Notes: generated by a model from the letters alone, not told the origin. DNA of 60,358 bases from Planctomycetaceae bacterium (GCA_021732845.1 JAKFUF010000032.1:1-60358); one strand, 5' to 3'. Shown: positions 9,046 through 19,060, counted from the stretch's first letter. Made by a program: numbers and translations.

Positions 9046-10350
9046 CTATTGTGGAACTGGGGCCTCCACACCGCTCTCTGCCGAGTGACGTTCTTCCCAT
9101 GCCATCCAGAACGCTTTCGGGCGGGTCTTGCGCCAGCGGGCAAGTGCGCCGCCGATATGGCTGAAGAACGTGTATTGCGCGCTGACCTGCTCCTGAGGCA
9201 TGTTCTTGGTCGTGTCGATGCACCAGCGGGCGGCTTTACGGACCATGTCGCGCGGCGGATGCAGTTCGATGGGGGCGATGGCCAGCCATTCCAGATGGTG
9301 GCCGGTGGCGATCACCTTTTTGGAAAGAACATCTTCGACCGGTTTGTCCAGCGCGGCTTTCCCTTCGGCCCAGTTGGAGGGCCAGTGGCCATCTTCAAAC
9401 TGGCAGGCGGTGATCTGGTCGCGGACACCTTCAAGATAGTGGTACACCTCGGCATGCATGGCGGGGCTGAGCATGTGGTGTTCGTCGTCCAGCCGCAGGA
9501 TCGCCATCAGGCTGAAAACACGGTGCGTGCCGGAGCAAACGCCCCAGTGTGTGCCACGCATCAAGCGGCGGCAGAGCATGTCGAAGGTGATCTCGCGGCC
9601 TTCCTTGTTCGTCCAGCCTTTCTCGGGAGCGAGCCACATGGCGAACGCCAGGCCCGACCATTCCACCTCCCGCTCGTCCAGGCGGAAGTCGCGGAGCGAC
9701 TGCTGGAGCGCATCGTTGATGTTCCGCTGGCTGTGCGAGGGGGTGAACACCTTGTGGTCGAGCGTGATGCCGCCTTCGGTCAGACAGGCGAGCCAGTGGT
9801 CGTGGTGGACGGAGGCCCCGTTGCGAATCTCCAGCGGCACGGAATCGTCGACGCCCCAGCGGATGGCGACGCCACCCTCCGGCTCTTCAATCAACAGTGG
9901 CTCCGCTGTGGTGGACCACGATGCGAGGAACCGCGCATGATTCGTCAGGAACTCCGTCAGCTCGCTGCCCTGCATGAGCCGCGGGACATCAGGATCGATG
10001 ACGACCTCGGCTGGGACGCGGAACTTGCAGTCGACCTCCCAAATCCGCAACGCGTGCTCTACATAGTTGGGGCGGATGTGATGCTGCGAGAATCGCGGCA
10101 GCACCTTGTCCAAGACCGCGTGCAGATCCTCATCGCTGATGAGTTCTGGATCGTCATGCAGCGAAGTGATAAACGGGGCCTGCGTGCGGTTCACATGTAC
10201 GATTTCATGGTTCTTGGAATTTTTGGCGAACGCCCCGACAAGTGGCTGCACCGGTTGCAGCGATGCCCGGGCGAACGACCAGCCACACGCAACCAGCACA
10301 AGGATCTGTGCCATCCAGAACATCGGTTTGGTGGGGCGAATGGATTTCAT
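9046..10350 (-). CDS. Exported or anchored protein of unknown function
   Basis: A 434-residue protein that I do not recognise. The N-terminus (MKSIRPTKPMFWMAQILVLVACGW, then SFARA) looks like a signal peptide or anchor. The rest is soluble and mostly helical, rich in Trp and His, with blocks such as GTHWGVCSGTHRVFSLMAIL, CQFEDGHWPSNW and ATGHHLEWLAIAP. Paired His/Trp-rich helices with QFxDGxW-like turns are reminiscent of alpha/alpha-toroid folds (terpene cyclases, glycan-processing enzymes), but this is a weak resemblance. The gene lies between a methyltransferase-like gene and a polytopic membrane protein on the same strand, which gives no clear hint. Confidence 0.7.
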   Translation of the reverse strand: MKSIRPTKPMFWMAQILVLVACGWSFARASLQPVQPLVGAFAKNSKNHEIVHVNRTQAPFITSLHDDPELISDEDLHAVLDKVLPRFSQHHIRPNYVEHALRIWEVDCKFRVPAEVVIDPDVPRLMQGSELTEFLTNHARFLASWSTTAEPLLIEEPEGGVAIRWGVDDSVPLEIRNGASVHHDHWLACLTEGGITLDHKVFTPSHSQRNINDALQQSLRDFRLDEREVEWSGLAFAMWLAPEKGWTNKEGREITFDMLCRRLMRGTHWGVCSGTHRVFSLMAILRLDDEHHMLSPAMHAEVYHYLEGVRDQITACQFEDGHWPSNWAEGKAALDKPVEDVLSKKVIATGHHLEWLAIAPIELHPPRDMVRKAARWCIDTTKNMPQEQVSAQYTFFSHIGGALARWRKTRPKAFWMAWEERHSAESGVEAPVPQ

Positions 10351-10410
10351 GATGCGGTTCGCGGTGTGTGGAGACGGCCCAGGTCGCTTCTTGACCCGAC
10401 TCGGTGTTGT

Positions 10411-10440
10411 AATTTCAAATTTCAGATTTCAAATTTCACA
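10411..10440 (+). repeat. Short AATTTCAAATTTCAG-type repeat
   Basis: A/T-rich iterations of ATTTCAAATTTCAGATTTC stand out in GC-rich surroundings, in the gap between two minus-strand genes. This looks like a small dispersed spacer repeat. Confidence 0.5.
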
Positions 10441-10571
10441 GTAAAAAGTTCTTCCGACTGTCAAATTTGAGTTGCAGTAGCGCTATGAGCGTGGTCTTCC
10501 CTGGCCGGAGGCGAAGGCGAGCGAGAGCGGGAGTCGTTCGTGGCTGGGCTGAAGCCCATCCTACGTGTTGG

Positions 10572-12161
10572 TCAGTGTGCCGCGGCGGGCGTGGCTGGGG
10601 CTTTCGCGTCGCCGGCCTTCGCAACTTTGCGCTCGAACACGATGGACATGCCGTCTTCGTAGGCGGGGGTCCATTTATCGTCGGCGTCACGCAGGCTGTC
10701 GACCAGTGCTTCGCGTTCGTACTTGTCGAGCAGCACGGTGTTCACCCCGTACTTGTCGAGGGTCAGTTGCCAGTCACCCTTTTGTTCGATGACCTGCATG
10801 TAGTGCCGCCACACGTCGGCCGGGATGAGGTGCGCATGCGACGTGGCGAACACCTTGACACCGGGAGGCCCCGCCCACACAAGATAGTCGCCCCACTCCA
10901 TGATGTTGAACACCTGCCCCTTTGGAGGGTTGGCTTTCAGCCAGTTGACCGCCATCACGGGTGTGGCCGCATTAACCGGACGCTTGTCCTTGGTGCCGTT
11001 GACGACTCGCATGCCAAACGGCGTGAGGGCAAAGAACACCCACACCAGCAGCAGCGACAAGAAGGTCCAAATGGTATGGCCTTCCGGCAGGGCCACTCGG
11101 GCATGCCGCACCCGCCAGGCGGCGTGCAGATGCGTCACCAAACACAGGCTTGCTACCGGAGCCCACCAGACCAGCATCCGCTGCGACCACAGGGCCAGCA
11201 CTCCCAGCGAGACCAAGCAGAGCACTTCAGCAGATGTCACGCGGCGCGGACTCCAACGGTAGGCCGCACAGAGCCCCAGAGCCATGATGGCCGAGGCTTG
11301 TCCCAAACCGCTGCGGAACTGCAGTGCGGCCCATTCGGGCAGAGCATCCAGGTTCATGTTCTGCGAAAACGGCAGCACTTCGGCATACAACCAGGCCCCA
11401 TAGGGATTGAAGCAGGTGGCCGCAATGCCCAGTTCCCACATTAGCGCCAGCCGTCGCAATGGCCGGTCTTTCAGCAGTGCGTAGCCCCCTGAGCGTCGGC
11501 AGACATCAATGACACGCCCCGCAACCATGCAGGTCAGCACCAACCCGCCCACGAGGAATGAGCCGTGAAGATTTGCCCACAGCGCCATCACTGCTGGCAA
11601 CACGAACCAATGCCAGGTCTTCCACCGCGGCACGGTGAGCAGTGCCAGCAGCGCCAGGAAGCACAGCATGGCCAGGGTCTGCGGACGAACGATCGACAGT
11701 TGCACCCAGGCCACCAAGGCGAACGAGGCCATCCCCAGCAAGACAAAACCGGGACTGGCCGTCCGCTGAAACAGCCGCCGGGAGAGCAGGGCGAAACATC
11801 CGGTGACGCACAACGCCTGCAAAAACCGCAGCGCGGAATAGTCCCATTGTTTGTAGAGGCCATACTGCAGCAGTTGCGTGAGCCACGCGGTGTCGATGAG
11901 CGGCATCCCTTCGGCGAGCGGCATGAACGGCTCGGTCGCGGGGATGGCTTTGGATTGCCAGATGAGCCGGCCGTAGGAGAGGTGGCCAAAAACATCGGTA
12001 TGCGAAAGCGGCAGCCAGCTCGTGAAGAAAAACACGGCCCCCAAAACCGCGACCACCCCCGTGGTCGCTCCCGAGAGCTTCCACGCGGCAGGCATGCGGT
12101 CGGTCAATGTCAGGGGCTGGGCCCCATCAGAAGTCACCGCATCGAGATGCGTGCTGCTCAT
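10572..12161 (-). CDS. Polytopic membrane protein, glycosyltransferase-like
   Basis: About 529 residues from the ATG at 12161 (MSSTHLDA); the frame extends to 12344 but that part has no coding character. Around ten hydrophobic segments are visible, starting with TTGVVAVLGAVFFFTSWLP. The first loop reads HTDVFGHLSYGRLIW and PLIDTAWLTQLL, which resembles the acidic first loop of GT-C type (PMT-like) glycosyltransferases. The last ~120 residues are a soluble domain (NWLKANPPKGQVFNIMEWGD onward) also seen in such bacterial membrane proteins. It is probably an inner-membrane enzyme using a lipid-linked sugar. Donor and acceptor are unknown. Confidence 0.62.
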   Translation of the reverse strand: MSSTHLDAVTSDGAQPLTLTDRMPAAWKLSGATTGVVAVLGAVFFFTSWLPLSHTDVFGHLSYGRLIWQSKAIPATEPFMPLAEGMPLIDTAWLTQLLQYGLYKQWDYSALRFLQALCVTGCFALLSRRLFQRTASPGFVLLGMASFALVAWVQLSIVRPQTLAMLCFLALLALLTVPRWKTWHWFVLPAVMALWANLHGSFLVGGLVLTCMVAGRVIDVCRRSGGYALLKDRPLRRLALMWELGIAATCFNPYGAWLYAEVLPFSQNMNLDALPEWAALQFRSGLGQASAIMALGLCAAYRWSPRRVTSAEVLCLVSLGVLALWSQRMLVWWAPVASLCLVTHLHAAWRVRHARVALPEGHTIWTFLSLLLVWVFFALTPFGMRVVNGTKDKRPVNAATPVMAVNWLKANPPKGQVFNIMEWGDYLVWAGPPGVKVFATSHAHLIPADVWRHYMQVIEQKGDWQLTLDKYGVNTVLLDKYEREALVDSLRDADDKWTPAYEDGMSIVFERKVAKAGDAKAPATPAAAH

Positions 12162-12585
12162 CTTGCGCTCGCTACTTGAGAGTGGCGGGAGGCCGCGCGG
12201 GTTGAGCCACGGACAGACCGCTGTTCGAGCCGGGAGTTCGTCACAACATTCCACAACGAAATGTCGCTGATCGGTTCGGCTCGAATGGTTCAACTCTGTG
12301 TCAGGAACAATTCCAGTCAACCTCCGACTGACCGCGATTGTCAACGTATTCTACGCAGACCACCGGATGCAGGGGGAACGATTTCCCAAGCGGCAGAGTT
12401 TGCGGAATATTCCCACAGTCGGGATTGAGCTACGGTGGGGCGAAAAATCCACCGTCCAACAGGGGGAGCAGTCTTTCGGAGACTTGGGCACCGTAGAAAC
12501 CCCTTCGGGAAGATTAATCCCAAAACTCACGAGTAGAAAAGAGAAATCGCGGGTTACTGGATGTTTTGTCAGTCACCCAGCTCGT

Positions 12586-12613
12586 TTGCAGTTGCCCGTC
12601 GTTCCCCTATAAT
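12586..12613 (+). promoter_or_regulatory. Candidate sigma70-like promoter of sdhCAB
   Basis: TATAAT (12608-12613) is a perfect -10 hexamer with a 16-bp spacer to TTGCAG (12586-12591), a poor -35 match. It lies about 95 bp upstream of the sdhC start. Confidence 0.45.
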
Positions 12614-12696
12614 TGTGTTACTGGTGCCTTGGTGCGGTCCTACGCGGCGCTCACGCGCTCCTTCCCTCCACACCCCAAGTGCTGACCGGTAAAAGC

Positions 12697-12701
12697 AGGA
12701 G
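12697..12701 (+). promoter_or_regulatory. Ribosome binding site deciding the TTG start of sdhC
   Basis: AGGAG sits six bases before the TTG at 12708, and the conserved N-terminus of SdhC follows at once. No ATG or GTG fits. Confidence 0.7.
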
Positions 12702-12707
12702 CAGATT

Positions 12708-13499
12708 TTGAACGGTCTGAAGTGGCTGTGGACCCTGATCTACGGGGACTCCTCAATCGGCAGAAAAGCCCGCATCGCGATTACTGGCTTGTTGATGTGC
12801 GGGTTTCTGGTGTCGCACCTCGCGGGCAACCTCCTGCTCTTTAAGGGTGACGACGGCGAAAGTTACAATAACTACGCCAAGTTTCTGCATTCCGGCGAAA
12901 TGGAAGCGGTGGTCGCTGGCGCAGAAGTCGGTCTGCTGGTGCTGTTTGGGGTGCATCTGTTGCTGGCCTTGGTGACGACCCGCGAGAACACGGCGGCGCG
13001 GCCCACCGGGTATGCGATGAAGCAGTCCAAGCAGGGCGACAGCATGCTGGCCGCCCCCGCCTATAATGTGATGCTGTTGACCGGCGTGGTGGTGTTCGCC
13101 TTCCTCGTGCTGCATCTGGTCGATTTTCGCTTTCGTGCGCGAGGTTCAAGCCACGAGCCCGCGCATGTTGTCGAAAAAGTCGATGCCGCTCACGCCAACA
13201 AACATCAGCCGATCACCCGCACCGATGCCATCCGCCTGCTTCGCGATCCGTTGACCAGCGGCGTATATCTCGTGGGCTGTCTGGTGCTCGGTTATCACTT
13301 GGTGCATGGATTTTACAGCGCCTTCCAGACTCTCGGCTTCAACCATCCGCGGTATACGCCCAAACTCCGGTTGCTGAGCATCGTGTTCGCCATCGTGATC
13401 GGCGTGGGCTTCGCGATTTTCCCCGTGTGGGCTCACTTTGTGACAATTCCCGGGGATGCTCCGGCTGCACCGCCTGGCGCGACGGCAACCACGCCCTAA
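12708..13499 (+). CDS. sdhC: Succinate dehydrogenase cytochrome b subunit
   Basis: A 263-residue membrane anchor of complex II, type B (single large cytochrome b558 subunit). Five hydrophobic helices are visible. Candidate haem ligands are His37 (FLVSHLAGN), His83 (FGVHLLLA) and His136 (VLHLVDF), plus His residues in GYHLVHGFYSAFQ. The C-terminal segment LLSIVFAIVIGVGFAIFPVW is the last helix. It passes electrons from the SdhB iron-sulfur clusters to quinone. The start is TTG with a good ribosome site. It is the first gene of sdhCAB; the gap to sdhA is 76 bp. Confidence 0.92.
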   Translation: MNGLKWLWTLIYGDSSIGRKARIAITGLLMCGFLVSHLAGNLLLFKGDDGESYNNYAKFLHSGEMEAVVAGAEVGLLVLFGVHLLLALVTTRENTAARPTGYAMKQSKQGDSMLAAPAYNVMLLTGVVVFAFLVLHLVDFRFRARGSSHEPAHVVEKVDAAHANKHQPITRTDAIRLLRDPLTSGVYLVGCLVLGYHLVHGFYSAFQTLGFNHPRYTPKLRLLSIVFAIVIGVGFAIFPVWAHFVTIPGDAPAAPPGATATTP

Positions 13500-13575
13500 C
13501 GACCGACGGCACGTTTGAAACACACTGCGGTGTCAACGCCGCTTCGCCCGCAAACCCTCCATCCAGCAGGTCGTC

Positions 13576-15522
13576 ATGACTGCCGATGCGTCCACCATCC
13601 TGAAGTCCCGCGTCCCGGACGGGCCGCTTGAGCAGAAGTGGGACAACTGCAAGAACCACATGAAGCTGGTCAGCCCAACCAACAAGCGGAATTTCGACAT
13701 CATTGTCGTGGGCACAGGTCTCGCGGGCGCGGCTGCGGCCGCTTCGCTGGGCGAAATGGGGTTCAACGTCAAGTCGTTCTGCTTCCAGGATTCCCCCCGC
13801 CGCGCCCATAGCATCGCGGCCCAAGGCGGTATCAATGCCGCGAAGAACTACCAGAACGATGGCGACAGCGTCTACCGCCTGTTCTACGACACGTTGAAGG
13901 GCGGCGATTACCGCTCCCGCGAAGCAAACGTCTATCGGCTGGCCCAGGTCAGCGCCAACATCATCGATCAGTGCGTGGCTCAGGGCGTGCCATTTGCCCG
14001 TGAATACGGCGGATTGCTCGACAACCGCACGTTCGGCGGAGCCCTCGTCTCGCGAACCTTCTACGCCCGCGGCCAGACTGGCCAGCAACTGCTGCTGGGA
14101 GCTTACAGCAGTTTGATGCGGCAGGTTGACAATGGCCGCGTCAAAGTCTTTCCCCGCCGCGAAATGCTGGATCTGGTCGTGGTTGATGGCGTGGCTCGCG
14201 GCATCGTCTGCCGGAACCTGGTCACCGGCAAGTATGAGACCTACTCGGCCCACTGCGTGTTGCTGGCGACCGGCGGGTATGGGAACGCCTACTACCTCGC
14301 CACCTATGCCAAGGGCTCCAACGTGACCGCCGCGTGGCGGTGCTACAAGCGCGGGGCGTTTTTTGCCAACCCCTGTTACACGCAGATCCATCCCACCTGC
14401 ATCCCTGTCACCGGCGACTATCAGTCCAAGCTGACGTTGATGAGCGAAAGCCTGCGGAATGATGGCCGGGTGTGGGTGCCCCTCAAGCAAGGTGACCGCC
14501 GCGCGCCGGAGCAGATTCCCGAAGCCGAACGCGACTACTACCTGGAACGCCGCTACCCCACCTACGCCAACATGGTGGCTCGCGATGTGGCCTCCCGCGC
14601 CGCCAAGGAACGCTGCGATTCCGGCTTCGGCGTGGGTGATTCCGGCAAGGCGGTCTATCTCGACTTCTCCAAGGCGATCGCCCGCGACGGTGCGGAGACG
14701 ATCCGCAAGAAGTACGGCAACCTCTTCGACATGTACGCGAAGATCACCGCCGAGGATCCCTACAAATCGCCAATGCGGATCTATCCGGCGATCCACTACA
14801 CGATGGGCGGGTTGTGGGTCGACTACGAACTTCAAAGCACGATCCCGGGCCTGTTTGTGCTGGGCGAAGCCAACTTCTCGGACCACGGGGCGAATCGGTT
14901 GGGGGCCAGCGCGTTGATGCAGGGGCTGGCTGACGGATACTTTGTCGCCCCCTACACAGTGAACAACTACCTGGGTGCGAAGAAGCCGCCCATTGTCGGC
15001 ACCGACCACCCCGAGTTCCTCAAAGCACTGGAGGAAACAAAGGCCCGCGTCGGCAAGCTGCTGGCGGTGAAGGGGACGCGCTCTGTCGACAGTTACCACC
15101 GCGAGTTGGGTGGGATTCTGTGGGACTATTGCGGCATGGCCCGCAACGAAGCCGGGTTGAACGCCGCCATCGGAAAAATTCAGGCACTGCGGACAGATTT
15201 CTGGAAGAATGTCCGCGTGATGGGCACGCCAGAGAATTTCAACCAGTCGCTGGAACAGGCCGGTCGCGTGGCCGATTTCCTCGAATTTGGTGAACTGCTG
15301 GCGCTCGACGCCCTGACACGCAAGGAGTCTTGCGGCGGCCACTTCCGCGAAGAATCGCAGACAAAAGACAACGACACGCTGCGGGACGACGCGAATTACT
15401 CGCACGTTTCCGCCTGGCAGTTCACGGGAACGCCGGACGGCGTGCAACTCAACACACCGGCTCTGCATAAAGAACCGCTCAGTTTCGAAGTGGAAAAACC
15501 CACTCAGAGGAGCTACGCATAA
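13576..15522 (+). CDS. sdhA: Succinate dehydrogenase flavoprotein subunit
   Basis: A 648-residue flavoprotein that oxidises succinate to fumarate. [19 protein letters not shown] is the FAD-binding dinucleotide fold. His78 in [13 protein letters not shown] is the residue that carries the covalent [23 protein letters not shown] belongs to the substrate-capping region, and [12 protein letters not shown] and [18 protein letters not shown] are further hallmark blocks. Length and the YQND insert near the FAD site fit the type B enzyme found with a single cytochrome b. It is membrane-associated on the cytoplasmic side through SdhB and SdhC. The stop overlaps the sdhB start by one base (TAATG), so translation is coupled. 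A 709-codon antisense frame is a shadow. Confidence 0.96.
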   Translation: MTADASTILKSRVPDGPLEQKWDNCKNHMKLVSPTNKRNFDIIVVGTGLAGAAAAASLGEMGFNVKSFCFQDSPRRAHSIAAQGGINAAKNYQNDGDSVYRLFYDTLKGGDYRSREANVYRLAQVSANIIDQCVAQGVPFAREYGGLLDNRTFGGALVSRTFYARGQTGQQLLLGAYSSLMRQVDNGRVKVFPRREMLDLVVVDGVARGIVCRNLVTGKYETYSAHCVLLATGGYGNAYYLATYAKGSNVTAAWRCYKRGAFFANPCYTQIHPTCIPVTGDYQSKLTLMSESLRNDGRVWVPLKQGDRRAPEQIPEAERDYYLERRYPTYANMVARDVASRAAKERCDSGFGVGDSGKAVYLDFSKAIARDGAETIRKKYGNLFDMYAKITAEDPYKSPMRIYPAIHYTMGGLWVDYELQSTIPGLFVLGEANFSDHGANRLGASALMQGLADGYFVAPYTVNNYLGAKKPPIVGTDHPEFLKALEETKARVGKLLAVKGTRSVDSYHRELGGILWDYCGMARNEAGLNAAIGKIQALRTDFWKNVRVMGTPENFNQSLEQAGRVADFLEFGELLALDALTRKESCGGHFREESQTKDNDTLRDDANYSHVSAWQFTGTPDGVQLNTPALHKEPLSFEVEKPTQRSYA

Positions 15523-16337
15523 TGAGCGCTGCCACGTCCAGTCCCACTGCGCTCAAGACGCCCGGGAGCGACTCACACAGCGGTCCAACGCTGAGCCTCA
15601 CCCTGAAAATCTGGCGGCAGAAGGATACCAATTCGCCCGGCGAGCTGAAGACCTACGAGGTCAAAGGCATCTCCACGCATATGTCGTTTCTGGAAATGCT
15701 CGATGTCCTCAATGAGCAGCTTGTTCAGAAGAACGAAGAACCAGTCGCCTTCGACCACGACTGCCGCGAAGGCATCTGCGGCATGTGCGGCGTGATGATC
15801 AACGGGCAGGCTCACGGACCGGATCTGACGACCACCACCTGCCAGTTGCACATGCGGAAGTTCCGGGACCACGACACGATTGTGATTGAACCGTGGCGGG
15901 CCAAAGCGTTCCCGGTCATCAAGGATCTGGTTGTTGACCGGTCGGCTTTCGACCGGATCATCACCACTGGCGGCTACGTGTCGATCAATGTCGGCAGCGC
16001 CCCTGATGGCAATGCCGTACCCGTCCCAAAGGAAAACGCCGATCAAGCGTTCGATGCCGCCACCTGCATCGGTTGCGGCGCGTGTGTCGCCTCCTGTAAG
16101 AACGCGTCCGCCAGCCTGTTCGTGAGTGCCAAAGTGTCGCAGCTCGCGCTCCTGCCCCAGGGCGAGCCCGAACGCGTCCGCCGCGTGCAGCGGATGGTGG
16201 CTCAGATGGACAAGGAGGGCTTTGGCGGCTGCACCAACACGAACGAATGTGAAGCCGCCTGTCCGGTGGGGATCAAGGTGGAAAACATCGCGCGGCTCAA
16301 CCGCGAATTCCTCCGGGCGAAAATGATCACGCGCTGA
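15522..16337 (+). CDS. sdhB: Succinate dehydrogenase iron-sulfur subunit
   Basis: A 271-residue subunit linking SdhA to SdhC. The [2Fe-2S] ferredoxin-like domain uses Cys81, Cys86, Cys89 and Cys107 ([10 protein letters not shown] ... TTCQLH). The second domain has [14 protein letters not shown] (Cys182, 185, 188, 192) and a later Cys pair in CEAACPVGI for the [4Fe-4S] and [3Fe-4S] clusters. The N-terminal ~20 residues are Ser/Thr-rich and extra. Third gene of the sdhCAB operon, coupled to sdhA. Confidence 0.95.
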   Translation: MSAATSSPTALKTPGSDSHSGPTLSLTLKIWRQKDTNSPGELKTYEVKGISTHMSFLEMLDVLNEQLVQKNEEPVAFDHDCREGICGMCGVMINGQAHGPDLTTTTCQLHMRKFRDHDTIVIEPWRAKAFPVIKDLVVDRSAFDRIITTGGYVSINVGSAPDGNAVPVPKENADQAFDAATCIGCGACVASCKNASASLFVSAKVSQLALLPQGEPERVRRVQRMVAQMDKEGFGGCTNTNECEAACPVGIKVENIARLNREFLRAKMITR

Positions 16338-16346
16338 GCCACTGAA

Positions 16347-16372
16347 TTTCGAGATTCGAGATTCGAGATTCA
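16347..16372 (+). repeat. Short tandem CGAGATTC repeat
   Basis: Three consecutive iterations of CGAGATTC-like 8-mers follow the sdhB stop. There is no obvious hairpin or T-run. Confidence 0.6.
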
Positions 16373-16618
16373 ATGCTCAAATTTCGCAGGCAAGTGTCAT
16401 TTGACGTTCTATGATTGTGCGAGAGCCGTTGCACATTGCCGGACCCGGATGATCCGCCGATTGATTGCGGCGATGGTGCCGATTATTCCGCGTCCATGTG
16501 TGCCACGACGGTTTGGATCCCGAATAACACGCGGCCAGCCGCCTGGCTTTCGAGGGGCTGCCCGATTGATGTTTGACCGATCTTCACCGGCAATCACACT
16601 TAGACCGCGCACTGAGCA

Positions 16619-17017
16619 ATGGGCGAGTTCGTGGCTGACATTGAACACCGGACCGTCATGCGGGTGTTGGATGCTCTTGACCGCTGGTCAGAGCGGCTTT
16701 CCGGCCATCATGAGCAGCGGCGCGCCTTTCCCCGGAAAAGTGCCCGATCGCTCATTACGATTTACTTCGTTGAAGAGAGCACCGTTCCCAACGAGGCCGG
16801 AGAGAAACTCTCAGCCCAGGTTTGGATGAGGAATCTGTCCCGCAATGGACTGGCCTTCATCCACGAACGATATCTGAATGTGAACAAAATCATCGTTTGC
16901 CTCGACGGCTTGGGCCAGGCTCCGGTTTGGGTCCATGCCGAAGTCGTACGCAGCCGGCAGGTTCATGAGGGGTATTGGGAGTACGGTGTGAGCCTGAAGG
17001 AACGGGCCAAGATGTAG
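16619..17017 (+). CDS. PilZ domain protein
   Basis: A 132-residue protein. EQRRAFPRKSAR gives an RxxxR-like arginine motif and MRNLSRNGLAFI matches the second PilZ motif ([DN]xSxxG), spaced as in cyclic-di-GMP receptors. The remainder is beta-rich and ends in a domain edge (EYGVSLKERA). It has no signal peptide and probably acts as a small cytoplasmic c-di-GMP effector. Whether it still binds the nucleotide cannot be told, since the first motif is only approximate. It is a single gene between sdhB and glgC. Confidence 0.68.
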   Translation: MGEFVADIEHRTVMRVLDALDRWSERLSGHHEQRRAFPRKSARSLITIYFVEESTVPNEAGEKLSAQVWMRNLSRNGLAFIHERYLNVNKIIVCLDGLGQAPVWVHAEVVRSRQVHEGYWEYGVSLKERAKM

Positions 17018-17339
17018 CCGTGTCCCGCCCTGCGATCTGCGGCACCAGCTTTCTGCGGCCCAATTCCTTGTAGTGGGACGGCCTCCCGGGCAGACCTTCC
17101 TGCGTGGCCCATCGGCAATTGCCGGACGCCGTTGACCTGTGGCTGGGTTGTTCTAACCCAGTGGCGGCTGTATCTTGCATGGAGTCAGTCACGGTGGTTT
17201 CAGCGAGCCACACGTGCGGCTTAAGGCGGCGCGTCCATGCAGTTTGACCGGCGAGCCTTTGGTGTGCAGACGGTTGCCTCCAAAAGGATGCTCCCCGAGG
17301 TCTGCGTTTGGAGGTCCGCTGGCTTGGGAGGAATCCAGG
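17018..17339. other. Intergenic region upstream of glgC
   Basis: No gene or clear structure is seen. It presumably carries the glgC promoter. A good ribosome site (GGAGGA, 17327-17332) lies next to the glgC start. Confidence 0.45.
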
Positions 17340-18602
17340 ATGCACCGTGTATTGACCCTGATCCTTGCCGGAGGCAAGGGCACCCGACTGGAACCGCTGA
17401 CCCGCGACCGCGCCAAGCCCGCCGTGCCGTTCGGAGGCGTCTACCGGATCATCGATTTTCCACTCTCGAACTGCATCAACAGCGGCCTGCGGCGGATCCT
17501 GCTGCTGACCCAGTACAAGGCGGCCAGCCTCGACCGCCACATCAACATGGGCTGGCGGTTTCTCTGCCGCGATCTTGACGAGTTTGTCGACATCCTGCCG
17601 CCACAGCAGCGGATCGATGAAAACTGGTACCAGGGCACCGCCGATGCCGTCTACCAGAACATCTACAACATCGAGCAGCACCGTCCCGACTACGTGCTGA
17701 TTCTGGCCGGCGACCATGTCTACAAGATGGACTACTCGGAACTGATCGAGGATCACGTCCAGTCCAGGGCGGACGTGACTGTTGCCTGTATCCCCGCGCC
17801 GCTCCATGAGGGCACGCAGTTCGGCGTGATGCACATCGACGGCGACAACCGCGTGAAATCCTTCAAGGAAAAGCCCGCCCAGCCAGAGCCGATGCCCGAC
17901 GACCCCGAGCGCTGCCTGGCATCAATGGGGGTGTACGTCTTCAATGCCAACTTCCTGTTCGACCAGTTGTGCCGGGACGCCACCAAGGCCGACAGTGTCC
18001 ACGACTTCGGCCGCAACATCATCCCCGCGGTGATCGACACGCATCTCGTCCGGGCCTACCCATTCCGGGACAAGAACACCGGCAAGTCCCTCTACTGGCG
18101 CGACGTGGGAACGCTCGATGCGTACTTTGAAGCCAACATGGACCTGATTGCGGTCCACCCGGAACTCAATCTGTACGACTCCGAGTGGCCGATCCGGACG
18201 TATCAGCCCCAGTATCCACCCCCAAAATTTGTGTTCGCCGAGACGGCCGCGCCGTCGCCCCGCGCGGGGCAGGCCCTCGACAGCGTGGTGTCGGCCGGAT
18301 CGATCGTGTCCGGCGGACGGGTCCAGCGGTCGGTGCTGGCCCCCAACGTGCGCGTCAACAGTTGGGCCACGGTGGAAGACTCGATTCTGTTCGACGGGGT
18401 GAACATCGGCCGCCATTCCAAGATCCGCCGGGCGATCATCGACAAGGGGGTGACCATCCCCGAACGCACGGAGGTGGGCTACAACGCCGACCATGACCGG
18501 GAGCGGGGTTGGACCATCACCGAGTCGGGCATTGTGGTGATCGCCAAGACCGATTCCCTGCCCGAAGGCGCGACGCGGCGGACGCTGCTGGGACGAAACT
18601 AA
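17340..18602 (+). CDS. glgC: Glucose-1-phosphate adenylyltransferase
   Basis: A 420-residue enzyme making ADP-glucose, the donor for glycogen synthesis, in the cytoplasm. The nucleotidyltransferase signature is LAGGKGTRLEPLTRDRAKPA, followed by the Lys-rich binding segment and GTADAVYQN. VLILAGDHVYKMDY holds the catalytic Asp, and FKEKPAQPEP the sugar-phosphate Lys. The C-terminal left-handed beta-helix (SVVSAGSIVSGG, RRAIIDKGVTIP) is intact. Length is near the usual 420-430. The ATG at 17340 was chosen because GGAGGA precedes it; the frame is open further upstream. DUF2784 follows 32 bp later on the same strand. Confidence 0.95.
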   Translation: MHRVLTLILAGGKGTRLEPLTRDRAKPAVPFGGVYRIIDFPLSNCINSGLRRILLLTQYKAASLDRHINMGWRFLCRDLDEFVDILPPQQRIDENWYQGTADAVYQNIYNIEQHRPDYVLILAGDHVYKMDYSELIEDHVQSRADVTVACIPAPLHEGTQFGVMHIDGDNRVKSFKEKPAQPEPMPDDPERCLASMGVYVFNANFLFDQLCRDATKADSVHDFGRNIIPAVIDTHLVRAYPFRDKNTGKSLYWRDVGTLDAYFEANMDLIAVHPELNLYDSEWPIRTYQPQYPPPKFVFAETAAPSPRAGQALDSVVSAGSIVSGGRVQRSVLAPNVRVNSWATVEDSILFDGVNIGRHSKIRRAIIDKGVTIPERTEVGYNADHDRERGWTITESGIVVIAKTDSLPEGATRRTLLGRN

Positions 18603-18634
18603 TTTCGAGGGATCATATCTGCGGGAAAGTCGTC

Positions 18635-19048
18635 ATGTACGCTGTTGCCGCCAATGTCATCCTGTTTCTGCACGTTTGCTACGTCAGTTTTGTCGTGTTC
18701 GGCCTGCTCCTGACATGGTTGGGAGTGCTGTTGCGTTGGGACTGGATCCGCAACCGCTGGTATCGGGGCATTCACCTGACGATGATCGGCATCGTCGTGC
18801 TGGAGGCTTGGATTGGCATCACGTGCCCGCTCACCACTTGGGAGAACTGGTTTCGCGAGCGGGCTGGGCAGCAGCAGATTGAGGGCGACATTATCGCCAC
18901 CTGGCTGCGGGGTCTCATTTTCTTCGAAGCCCCGCCTTGGGTCTTCACCTGTGGTTACACCGCATTCGGCCTGGCCGTCCTGGGCACGCTGTGGTTCGCG
19001 CCGCCGCGATGGAGAACCGGCAGCCGCACTCCCTCAGTCATCACCTGA
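18635..19048 (+). CDS. DUF2784 family membrane protein
   Basis: A 137-residue protein with four hydrophobic segments (NVILFLHVCYVSFVVFGLLL, GIHLTMIGIVVLEAWIGI, GLIFFEAPPWVFTCGYTAF and FGLAVLGTLWF). The GITCPLTTWENWFRERAG segment between helices 2 and 3 is the hallmark of DUF2784, whose role is not known. It follows glgC closely and may be cotranscribed with it, but no functional link is known. Confidence 0.8.
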   Translation: MYAVAANVILFLHVCYVSFVVFGLLLTWLGVLLRWDWIRNRWYRGIHLTMIGIVVLEAWIGITCPLTTWENWFRERAGQQQIEGDIIATWLRGLIFFEAPPWVFTCGYTAFGLAVLGTLWFAPPRWRTGSRTPSVIT

Positions 19049-19060
19049 TTCGCAGTTTTT

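Larger units (their letters stand above)
12162..12707. other. Divergent intergenic region upstream of sdhC
   Basis: No gene is supported. The region separates the minus-strand membrane protein from the sdh operon and must carry both promoters. A small hairpin CGGTGG...CCACCG (about 12434-12455) and the promoter-like sequence at 12586-12613 are the only structures seen. Confidence 0.5.

Noticed and set aside
8941-10470. 509-codon open frame on the plus strand
   Set aside because: It mirrors the minus-strand 434-residue gene, which has a signal peptide and better coding character.
13339-15468. 709-codon open frame on the minus strand
   Set aside because: Antisense to sdhC and sdhA, which are certain.
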